From NCBI GenBank assembly GCA_014529385.2, contig CM043969.1, forward strand, positions 27,873,946-27,937,945: a DNA stretch of 64,000 bases, written 5' to 3'. The DNA comes from Adiantum capillus-veneris. Its lineage: Eukaryota; Streptophyta; Polypodiopsida; Polypodiales; Pteridaceae. The notes below the pieces were generated by a model. The model was not told the DNA's origin. It worked only from the letters and a program-made list of their open reading frames with translations, and did not search any database. Position numbers and translations under genes: made by a program. Positions 55,566 to 64,000 of the stretch are shown one piece after another (the first letter of the stretch is position 1; each line of letters starts with the position of its first letter).

Positions 55566-57975
55566 ATGAGTTCGCAGCCGACCTTCTGCCATCTGCCTGA
55601 TGTTGATGAGGGTATTGGAGGAGGTGCATCTGGGCGTCGTGAAGCTGGAGGGCAGCTTGGGGGTGGTGCAGTTCATGGGGGTAGTAGTTCTTGTCAACCT
55701 AATGAAGCACCTGCAGATGGTGTAGGTAAACTTGGAGCAGTCATAGAACTTGGAGCATATGAACTTGGAGCAGTCATACAACTTGGAGTAGATGAAGCTT
55801 TTGCAGCAACAAATGTCAGCGAATTTGGGGGTTCTGGGACAAATGTCGGATTTGTATCAGCTGACGGAGAAATTTGTCCTTCTGCAGGTATTTCTTAACA
55901 ATTCTTTGTGCATGCATGTTATTGTTAGTGATTTAGAATATGCATGTAAGTAGGTTTGCTTAGGAATATTTAGATATGGATTTTTTTACTGATAAGAATG
56001 TTTGCATGCTGTTTTGTTTGTAATTTGTGTTTTCTGCTGTGTAGGTGTTGTGCTTTGTAGTATTGTTGAATGTTCTGATGTTGGTGGTGTACCTATGCTG
56101 GATGTGGAAGCTAGCAACAATACTGTGCCAGGTTTTCTTGTTGGTAATAGCGACCTTGAGGAGTTGTTGAGTGCTGGGGATAGTGGGGCCACAAAACACA
56201 AGGATAATTGGGCACGTAAAAAGTTTGATACATGGAGAAAAATGTCTAGTGTGGATTGTGATATTCCTCTTGAGAAGCTGGATCTTCGTCAACTGAATGA
56301 AATGCTTGCTAGGTTTTTTGTTGTGGTATGTAAACAGGATGGTGGCTTATTTCCATCAGACACATTGATGGGAATGTTGTAATGATTTGGTAGAATGATA
56401 AAAAAGCAGCAGGATTTGAGAGTTGCTGCTACTAGTATTGTTGAGGTGCCGTTTGATATTGTACGGGATCCTATCTTTAAATCGACTCAGAACTCTATTC
56501 TGGCTGCGATGCGAAGGTCGGTCGCTGCTGGAGTTTGCAAGGAGGGGAAAAAAGCTTCAGTGATTGGTGTTAGTTTGCAGCAGGAGATTTTGCAGGATGT
56601 TGATTTCAATATCCAGCATGGTCGTGGGTGTCAAATGAGATTTTCTTACTTTTTCTTGTTGCATTTCTCAATCAGGGGTGGTTTAGATCTCTATAAGCTT
56701 GAGAGGATAATGTTCTCACGTGGTAAATATGAGCTTGGAGAATATGCTAGGTTGGTTTGTGAGTTTTAGGCTTATAGCGATAAGCTTCTTAGTTGGCACT
56801 TAGTGGTATTGAGTTTTTTTGTGCTTGCAGGTTTTGTGAGCGTGCTAGCAAAAATTATAAGGTTGACTTGATGCATTTTCAGCCGGAGCACTTTCGACCT
56901 GCTATTACAGTTCGTGATGATCATGTTGTATTGACATTTGATCAGCTGATGCATCGCATGCCGTGTATTGTTGAGGGTGATAAGAATCTGTTGTTTTTGT
57001 TTTTGCAGCCAATTAACTCTCCTCGCACGTAGGTTTAATAAGGTTTTTTGTCATATTTCTTGGTGTGCAATTTTTACATTTTTCTGAGTTAATTATCGAT
57101 TACTAAATTTCTTGCAGATTTGGTATAGTCGTAACAGAGTGTCGGTGAAGGTGTTGAGCAATATTGTGAAGTCAATTGGTGATAGGACAGGAGTTGGTGG
57201 AAATTTCAGTAATAAGAGCTTACGAAGCACTTGTGTGACTCGAATGAGTCTTGGACAGGTGCCTCGTGAGGTTGGAATGATGGTGACAGGACATAAGCGT
57301 CCTACGTCATATGCGAAGTATGACCTCTCAAGTGAGGTGCGCATGGCTGCTGCGCAAGATATTCTATCTCAGCCTTCTGACGGGTGTGGAAGACTAAAGG
57401 CCTACCCGTAGGTTTTGGAGGAAAAGTTCTCAAACTTCTGTCAGCATATTGAAGGTTGTGCTTTTCGTGTGTTAATGTAAGTTGATGATTGTTGGTGTTG
57501 GTTAGTCTAATTGGTTTTATGGTTTTTGTTATGTGGTTCAGGTGGTCGCGCTCGTGGAAAGAAGCAAGATGTTGCTGATGTTGGTGGACAGGTTGCTGCT
57601 GTTGGTGGTAGATAGTTTGCTGTTGTTGGTGGACAGGTTGCTGCTGTTTGTGTTGGTCCAGCTGGGGGGTTATCAGCAGGGTTTGCTGGTGGTTGCACCG
57701 CTTCTAATGTTGATATGTCAGTTGATGTTGGTAGTTCTTGTGCTTCAACTAGTAATATTGGTTCCACTGGTAAAGGGTGTTCAACTGGTATTGTTACTTC
57801 AGGTGGCAGTAAGGAAGTTGGTGTTGCTGGTAAAGGATGTTCAACTGGTGTTGTTGGTTCAGGTGGTGGTCATTTGAAGCCAAGTGTGCCTTTTGTTCCC
57901 TACAGAATAGGGGAAGACATTCCTTTTGATGAGAGCCTTCTGTATGAGCTTCCGCCTGAGTCGCTAGAGCTCTAG
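55566..57975 (+). pseudogene. Crypton/DUF3504-like tyrosine recombinase gene, intron-bearing and broken
   Basis: Likely start ATG 55,566 (MSSQPTFCHLPDVDE). Exon 1 (to 55,887, Gly-rich) joins exon 2 at 56,045 in frame across a 157-bp GT-AG intron. Exon 2 carries a core-binding domain (DNWARKKFDTWRK; LDLRQLNEMLARFFVVV) and, after two adjacent in-frame stops (TAA TGA, 56,380-56,385), continues with DIVRDPIFKSTQNSILAAM and FSIRGGLDLYKL (candidate catalytic Arg, 56,674). An 80-bp intron (56,751-56,830) joins in frame to exon 3 (RFCERASKNYKVDLMHF). Exon 4 (57,118-57,407) holds WYSRNRVSV, the box NKSLRST (Arg 57,223), MVTGHKRP (His 57,292) and SYAKYD (Tyr 57,319). Arg-His spacing of 23 codons and His-Tyr of 9 match tyrosine recombinases; Lys replaces the usual first His of HxxR. 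Joins to exons 4 and 5 are out of phase as I read them, and TAG 57,613 lies in the last exon (Gly/Val-rich, ending PFVPYRIGEDIPFDESLLYELPPE). Confidence 0.8.
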
Positions 57976-58319
57976 GTATTGGTGGTCGAAATCCTCCCCT
58001 GTCAGTGTTTCCAGTTTGCAACATGTCAAATTGCGTTGTTAATGTATATGTTGGGAAGGAAAATATGCCCTTTGTACCTTTGGAGAAGAAGTAGTTGGAC
58101 TGTTGGAATGTTTGTAGCTTACGACAAGTAGTAGTTGTGCTGCAGAGAACTATGATCAATCTTGTTTTGCTGGATTAATTTTGTTAATGGAAATTGATGT
58201 TATATTTTATATTCTTTTCTCTCTCTGTGTAATAATATTTCTACAAAAGGGAATGCTTTCTACTGGTTATAGGCAACATCTTTTTGACTTCAGTAGCAGT
58301 AGCAAACTACAAGGGTAGT

Positions 58320-58520
58320 AGGTTGAAATTCTGCTTGCTGATGTGTCGACAGTAGATTGAAATTCTGCTTGCTGATGTGTCAACACTAGATCAAAATTCT
58401 CTCTGCTGATTTGTCTGCCCTAGGTTGATGTTCTGGACGCTGATGTGTCTGCCCTAGGTTGAAGTTCTGGATGCTGATGTGTCTGCCCTAGGTTGATGTT
58501 CTGGCTGGTGATGTGTGAAT
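58320..58520. repeat. Minisatellite of about 34 bp downstream of the recombinase gene
   Basis: About five to six diverged units of the type TAGGTTGATGTTCTGGATGC and TGATGTGTCTGCCC. Early units contain AGATTGAAATTCTGCTTGC. No coding role is seen. Confidence 0.85.
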
Positions 58521-58597
58521 AGTTGTTTGCACTTGGTGACAGTGTGTGTTCACTGTCATAGCTGACTGTGTTGTAGCTGACAGGATCAAGTGGAGTG

Positions 58598-59007
58598 GAG
58601 CATCCTAACCGTCCATTTAGTGTCAATTATGGATTTTAATAGACTCTAGATGGAGGGCCAAGATGCTCAACCCCCTGACCCTGGACTTTGACGGTGTAGG
58701 GAATGGTCGTTCAGTCCAAGGGAGGGGGGCCAGCGATAGCAACCTGTGTGAGCATTACGGGCAGAGAAAGCGACCCCAGGCAGATTACGTGATGTTGACA
58801 GCGACTGCAGGCAGATTTCGGAAGTTGACAGTGACCTTCCACGTAACACGGCGTTGATGTGTGCGCCAATGATTGGCCTTTGAAAAGAACGTGTTCCATC
58901 TATTGATGTGCCAGTCATCGAGCGGCTTTAGGCAGGAAGTTACGGCTTTTAATCGCCTGTAGATGGAAGGCCACGAGTTGTAGCCCCCCTCCCCTAGACT
59001 GTGACGG
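58598..59007. repeat. Inverted and direct repeats at the possible right end of the recombinase element
   Basis: A direct repeat pair: 58,626-58,695 (GGATTTTAATAGACTCTAGATGG ... GACGG) and 58,935-59,007 (GGCTTTTAATCGCCTGTAGATGG ... GACGG), about 310 bp apart. An inverted pair GAGCATCCTAACCGTCCAT (58,601) with ATGGAGGGCCAAGATGCTC (58,650) forms a small hairpin. Each direct repeat ends in the CCCCCT...GACGG motif that mirrors 55,097-55,121. Confidence 0.6.
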
Positions 59008-59009
59008 TT

Positions 59010-59107
59010 TTCTTTGAAGTGAAGCAAACCTCTTTTTATTTTTACTTGAAAGGTTAGAAGTTAGGTTCAGAGATTCCAAACTTCATAGGAATGAGACGTT
59101 TAGTAAG
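59010..59107. repeat. Flanking direct repeat, right copy
   Basis: See the left copy at 54,866-54,975. Part of it (TTTTCTTTGAAGTGAAGCAA) is itself repeated at 59,109-59,128. Confidence 0.65.
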
Positions 59108-59159
59108 GTTTTCTTTGAAGTGAAGCAATGAGTGACATGTGGATGCCCTCTCCTTCTTA

Positions 59160-59290
59160 AGCTGCATTATATATAATATAGATATAGATATAGATTCTTT
59201 GAGTTTATCTTCTTTCCAAGATTCTTTTAAAAGCATAGGAGATAGTACGAATATCCCCAATCAACTTCTCCCTTCTATAGCTTTTTCTTG
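59160..59290. repeat. Dispersed repeat shared with 63,165-63,285
   Basis: The phrases ATTCTTTGAGTTTATCTTCTTTCC and CTTCTCCCTTCTATAG-TTTTTCTTGCC occur at both places in the same order and spacing. Family unknown. Confidence 0.7.
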
Positions 59291-60240
59291 CCATTGCCAT
59301 TATACTTAGGACCCTTTACCTAGTATACCATATTCCATGAGTCTATCCTTTGGAGTGCTTCCTTAGGACCCTTACCTTGAGTCTACTCCTCCCTTTTGGA
59401 AGGCCTTTCATCCTTGCAAACAAAAACAAAAGTGTAGACTACTCATTTTTTTTCCATGGTGGAATCTTCTTGAGTTCATCCCTTCCATTTGAAAAAGATT
59501 CCGTTAGCATATTTCTACGTACATTATGGGTGAGGGTTCTTCAGTTCTCTTTGTGAGAGATGTGTCCCTCAAGAGAGCTTAAAAGTTTTCAACAGAAAGA
59601 ATTATTGTTCCTTTCAAAAGCTGTTTCCCAAAGTTTTCAAGAGAAAGAATTCTTGTCCCTTCATTTTTTTGGTATGCTAAAAAAAACTTCTATTCATAAG
59701 AGCGTGATCGAGTATTGATACAATAATGTTTTTTCAATATTTTTATTTGTAAAGTGTCCTTTCATTTAAGGATTTCACAAAGATTCACTTCATTTTATTA
59801 TCTTATTCTTTTTTATGTTTATTAAATATATTATTCATGAAAATATTAAATTATATTTTTATTTTAATTTTTCAATATCTTTATTTTTCTAATTTATTTT
59901 ATTTCAAATATAATGTGCAAAGTTCAATGTGCATCATTTTTATCATGTAAGTATAATGAGTAATATAATTTTATATTAAAACTCACCTAAAATTCCATGT
60001 GATTGTAGGCCCTCGTTTGAACTTATTCTCGTAAATATTAGTCCTCCCTTAACTTAGCAAGCCTTTGTGCCTCCTCACCTTGTTATGTTTAGTGTCAAGT
60101 TGTGTGCAAAGAAGACTTTTGTGAACCACTTAGATTAACGTAAGAAAAGGTTAAAAGATCATCCTTGTAGTGAACATAGAATATCACTCAAGCAAAGTAT
60201 TGTGAGTTTACCGTATTGTGAGTTTACCGCAACTCATTAC
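59291..60240. other. AT-rich intergenic DNA
   Basis: I see no gene or recognised element. The stretch 59,700-59,960 is strongly AT-rich, with many ATTTTTATT-type words, and could act as a matrix-attachment-like region; that is speculative. Confidence 0.5.
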
Positions 60241-61185
60241 TTGGCCCTAAATGCTTGCATACTTATTTTGCTCTATGTTACATATTCTGCATCAATTCAA
60301 CAACTAAAACTAAAATGTCCATGCCTTGTCGCCATCATAGCTCTATAGAGCCCCCCCTCGGCCCCCCTTCGCCTTCTCCCATCGCCAAGACTATCGGCCA
60401 GTCCTGCAACCCTACCCTTGTTCACGCATGCAACTCAGCAAGGGATCTGCAATCCAAGCTCTTGTGATGCAAACGACCCTTGTTCACGCATGGAGCTCAG
60501 TAGGGAGTTGCAATCCGAGCCCTCACCACGCCTACAATGCCACCTTCCTTGTCCAACCCACACTCCCTTTGCCTCTCCTGTCCAATTTTGTCCTCATACC
60601 CTACATGGTACCAAGGACATACACACACAAAGTGAACACGTGCGCGAGAGAGAGAGAGCGCTCTTGTGTCAATACTTGACCTTGATACTCGACCTTTTGC
60701 AATGCATCACACCAAAATATCCTCAGACTCCTCAAATTTGCATCGATTACCTCACTAGGCCTATGTCCTCACTTGCAATGGCGTCCAGTGTCCTTTTACT
60801 GCCACCTACACCACATCGTCCTCCCCTTAGTCCCAGCATTTTCTCCTCTTGAGGCTCGCACAAGCTAGCATGATTCCACCTACCACTTGCCTTCATTTCC
60901 CCTTTTATTTGTCTTTATCGACATGGACATTGTTTTCTGACTCCTCACAAAGCTCTTCAGCACACGCTCCTACCCTCCTCCCATTGCAAACATGCTCGGT
61001 CTCCTTATCGCCATCACCACCAACATAGCATTGGGCCTCACAAGGCTAATCACCACGAGGCAAAGTGAGACAACCTTGTGGCATAGATACGCAGAGCAGA
61101 TAAAAGAAGTTGTGCAAGGACGTAGATGCAAGAGGTCGCCCAGATGGAACAAGCAACTCGAGAGAAAGCATCGCAAAGGGAAACG

Positions 61186-61230
<45 letters not shown>

Positions 61231-61335
61231 CATATGTCACGTCTCTCTTCCTCTCTCCCCCCTCCATGTGCCATCTGCTTCCCCCATTTGCATATTAATA
61301 TTTAGCTTGTTAAGATAGAATGCTATGCTATTGAC
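60241..61335. other. Intergenic DNA with a 62-bp tandem duplication and (CT)n tract
   Basis: Frames of up to 144 codons here have no recognised similarity and no conserved motif. A 62-bp unit beginning CCCTTGTTCACGCATG (60,415 and 60,477) is duplicated in tandem. A (CT)n microsatellite lies at 61,189-61,227. Nothing else is supported. Confidence 0.55.
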
Positions 61336-61339
61336 AAAA

Positions 61340-62132
61340 CACGGGGTTTCCCAGGGCACTGGCCCTGGGGCCTGGCTGGGGCAGCCTTGGGCTCCAAGAC
61401 TGCACAGTGGATGCTCGCTCTGCAAGGAAATCGCCTTCGGCGAAGGTTACTCTGGGTGGGGTGGGACCTCTTAGGTGGTGCAGGTATGGTTCAACTTGTT
61501 GAGGGGCTCGCCGCTGCTCGTCTCCCCCACCGGCTCATGGACGACAATGTTCTTTGGTATGTGGGTATCTTCTGATTTCACATGCTATTATGATTTTGAT
61601 GTTGTATGGTTTCGTTTCGTGGATCAGGCTTGTTGTAAACCTCTTGGTGAACATGAGAGTTGATGTGACATGTTATTTCTGACGGTGGCATCCCTTTGAG
61701 GCTTCTTAGGGCGGACTTTGTGGGATGTGGGTGTCTGGCTCACCCTTAACAGCTCGAACTCTTTTGGTTCTGGTGGTTGATGTTTTCATGCTCTATCTCC
61801 ATTTTGGTTCCTAGTCCTCGTGAGGCACGGTGGTACTAGTGGCAGCATTGATGCGATGGTGGCACCTTGGGAGCTCTTGGTGGGTGATGGGGACTATGGG
61901 CCCTGCCGTTCTTTGTCTATTTGTTATGGTGTCTTGTCGAGGGTGGCTCCTTGTTCAGCTGATGTATTTAATGTGTTCCATGATGATGAGGGTCTGATTG
62001 AGGGTGGCCAATACGGTGTACGGTGGATGGACAATCTATGGTGCCTTGGCTTGGTTTGAGCATGGCCTGACTTTGTAAATGTTTTGGTTATGTTAATATA
62101 CCACACTCACAATTGTGAGTTCTACAAAAAAG
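61340..62132 (+). repeat. Possible non-coding retroposon with a LINE-like 3' tail
   Basis: No RT motif can be found, but the 3' end reads AATATACCACACTCACAATTGTGAGTT then an A-rich stretch, the same palindromic tail as the LINE copies ending at 3,400, 3,500 and 62,225. The body is unlike the LINE. It might be a LINE 5'-region chimera or a SINE-like passenger using the LINE tail. Confidence 0.4.
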
Positions 62133-62215
62133 ATACTATGGTCCATCCCATTATAGAAGATCTCATGGGATAAAACCCTTAAATACCAGTACTGCAAATA
62201 ATCTTGATTGTGTTC

Positions 62216-62745
62216 TTTTTTTTCTCTAAAACTCACAATTGTGAGTGATTGTATTAGAAGGACACCAAGAAATATACAAAACAGCCCCAAGCACTTGCCA
62301 AGCCTTCAGGGGCAAGTGGTGACATCAGAACTATCTAGAACCAAAAGCCCAGTCTTTTACATAGCAAGATTCGACCGGATGGTGAAAGTTTCCCTAAGCC
62401 AATCCTTGAGGTTTTTCCTTTTACCTACCACAGATATTCGCTCCTTACTTTCTTGAACAATTTCTGGAAATATTACCACAGAGAGGTCGTATCAAAGACC
62501 CGGCAATTCCTAGCCTTCCATATCTACCTAAAGAAAAAAAATCTGACAATTTGAGTACATATTAGTAGTGCAATACTTCGAAAGTATTTTCCACCAAGGC
62601 ACAAATCCTTCTTATAAAACCCTATCTTCCACGTTCTTTGTATCCATTTGCAAACCTTCCTTGTCAAGCCTTTGATTGTTTGGCATTCCATGAATAGGTG
62701 GGCGAGGCCTTCACTAGCCAATCTGCACCATGAACACTTGTCGGA
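62216..62745 (-). pseudogene. LINE-4: 5'-truncated LINE, zf-RVT segment and 3' tail
   Basis: On the minus strand, LAHLFMECQTIKGL and CKWIQRTWKIGFYKKDLCLGG match the C-terminal segment of LINE-2 and LINE-3. The 3' end carries the perfect palindrome ACTCACAATTGTGAGT and an A/G-rich tail (62,215-62,227). Homology stops near 62,745, a typical 5' truncation. Confidence 0.82.
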
Positions 62746-63039
62746 TCCGGTTCTTAAATGTGTTCCTATTTAGACTCTATCTTACTTAGTTACATTAATC
62801 ATACTATATTCTGAAGATACTTGGTTCATCTAAAATCCAAAGGAAAATCATAATAAGGAGCTTATCTATAAAGAAATTCAAAGTGTAAATGTGCCCCCCA
62901 TCACTATGATTTCTGGGCATAAAACAATTGTGCACACACACATTCCTCTTTGCTAGGCCTTTCATTTAATAATTGCATTATTTGTTTGATCCTCATTTTC
63001 TGTTTTATACATATACATCTTTCTCTTAAATATGTATTG

Positions 63040-63128
<89 letters not shown>

Positions 63129-63164
63129 CGAGAGCGGAATTCCATGTTGTATATATCAATCCTT
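62746..63164. other. Spacer with (TG)n(AG)n microsatellite
   Basis: AT-rich DNA and a compound microsatellite at 63,041-63,128. The tract resembles the one in Gypsy-3 LTRs, but no LTR sequence flanks it. Confidence 0.7.
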
Positions 63165-63285
63165 TCATCTTTAAGAAAAATTCTTTGAGTTTTTATCTTC
63201 TTTCCAAGGTCCTTTTAGATGCCTGGGAGATAGGCATACAGATCATCACTCAACATCTCCCTTCTATAGATTTTTCTTGCCCCGT
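63165..63285. repeat. Dispersed repeat, second copy
   Basis: Matches 59,160-59,290; see that entry. Confidence 0.7.
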
Positions 63286-63530
63286 GTTGCGTTGGGATTC
63301 CTACGGACCCGCATCGCCTATAGCACAGTGATAACATGAAGAAACATAAAAGACTTTCTATTGGGTGCAAAGCTGACCTGACTAGGGCATGCAAGCATGC
63401 TAAGGGGTTATCCAACCCTGACCAAACAACTCACGCCTTGAGGTACACTATCTACAACTCACAACTATGAAAATCCCAAGTGTCTTCCTATGCTTCGTGT
63501 ATCACCAAAAATCTTCTAATTGCAAGAAAA
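63286..63530. other. Unassigned spacer
   Basis: No gene or repeat recognised. Confidence 0.4.
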
Positions 63531-63753
63531 TGTTACCATAAATATGTGGTAGTGACATGTGTGAACACACTTAGGACTGTCGCGGCATTTTTTCATTCGC
63601 TAGGAGGTTTTTCCCCTGTGCATTGTATATACGCCCATCACTCTGTGGCTATAACATATTTCCATTGCACACTAAGTAATACTACTCTCTATTGTGTGCC
63701 TTGAGCTTCTTGGCTTCTCCAAGTTGTGTGTGTTTTCTTGCAACCATTAGGAA
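63531..63753 (+). repeat. Probable solo Copia LTR (Copia-1 family)
   Basis: Begins TGTTACCATA and, in reverse complement to the Copia-1 LTRs, carries ATGTGGTAGTGA, GAACACACTTAGGAC, AGGAGGTTTTT, CATTGCACACTAAGTAATAC and TTCTCCAAGTTGTGTG, ending near GCAACCATTAGGAAGA. No Copia coding sequence is adjacent and no clear target duplication is seen. It fixes the true outer end of the family as TGTTACC. Confidence 0.8.
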
Positions 63754-64000
63754 GAGAATGAGGTTTAGGAGGGCCACTTTATTTGGAAGTTTAAGGGAGT
63801 CAAACCTCTAGTATTAAGAAAAAAATCAAAGGAAAACTTTTGAATTCAAACAGGCAATATGGCTAGTTTATTTAAATTCAAATTTCCCCCCAAAATGAAA
63901 TTTAAAATCTAGCAAGCAAAACTATATCATGTAACATATCGACGGAAAGAGCTTGATGTGTAGATTAAAAATCTATAATCTCCACTCAAATTATAGATTG
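63754..64000. other. Unassigned AT-rich end of window
   Basis: No gene or recognised repeat. Confidence 0.4.

Noticed and set aside
55566-57975. Recombinase as bacterial or phage contamination
   Set aside because: It contains GT-AG introns, two of which rejoin the frame exactly, and lies between plant LINE and Copia sequences.
60418-60852. 144-codon frame as a host gene
   Set aside because: Low-complexity Pro/Ser/Thr composition, a tandem repeat inside it, and no recognisable domain or splice structure.
62950-63170. (TG)n(AG)n tract as a further Gypsy-3 LTR
   Set aside because: No TATA region, CATCTC stretch or LTR ends flank it; an independent microsatellite.

Overview
This window comes from a land-plant nuclear genome, and nearly all of it is transposable-element DNA. 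The evidence is plant-type elements throughout: Ty3/gypsy elements with a second (archaeal-type) RNase H domain, a Ty1/copia element with an initiator-Met-tRNA-like primer site, an EnSpm/CACTA element with a tnp2-type transposase, and L1-type LINEs with a zf-RVT tail. Introns are also spliceosomal in style. (GA)n, (GT)n, (TA)n and poly-G tracts are very abundant. I see no conserved single-copy host gene, no rRNA or tRNA gene and no CRISPR array. The species cannot be fixed from this; a large, repeat-rich vascular plant genome is the best guess.

The core is a five-level nest that can be resolved base by base. An L1-type LINE on the minus strand (about 54,360 to 53,389, continuing 9,324 to about 5,300) is split by a minus-strand Copia element (9,325-53,388, target duplication TAGGT). 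The Copia reverse transcriptase is split by a CACTA transposon (11,122-40,646, target duplication CAT). The CACTA element is split by a minus-strand Gypsy element with about 2.5 kb LTRs (Gypsy-1, 18,716-40,114). The right LTR of Gypsy-1 is split by a younger, nearly intact Gypsy element (Gypsy-2, 28,908-38,869, target duplication ATTAA). Separately, the Copia 5' LTR is split by a plus-strand, non-autonomous Gypsy element carrying only gag, protease and a basic ORF (Gypsy-3, 44,373-53,281, tRNA-Asp primer site). Another LTR of the Gypsy-3 family opens the window (75-687).

The left flank (688-5,300) holds degraded LINE copies on both strands and a Copia LTR scrap. The right flank (54,361-64,000) holds LINE tails, a probable solo Copia LTR, microsatellites and AT-rich DNA.

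The most unusual locus is at 55,566-57,975. It is an intron-bearing, now broken gene for a tyrosine recombinase of the Crypton/DUF3504 type, with the catalytic pattern Arg ... (K)xxR ... 23 codons ... His ... 9 codons ... Tyr. It is flanked by a G-box-bearing hairpin, an imperfect inverted repeat pair and about 100-bp direct repeats. I know of no well-described element of this type in land plants, so this is the best candidate for an undescribed mobile system here.

The elements do not cooperate as a pathway; they are a record of successive insertions. Gypsy-2 (about 2% LTR divergence by eye, one frameshift) is probably the youngest of the nest. Gypsy-3 lacks polymerase and integrase and would need another element's enzymes.
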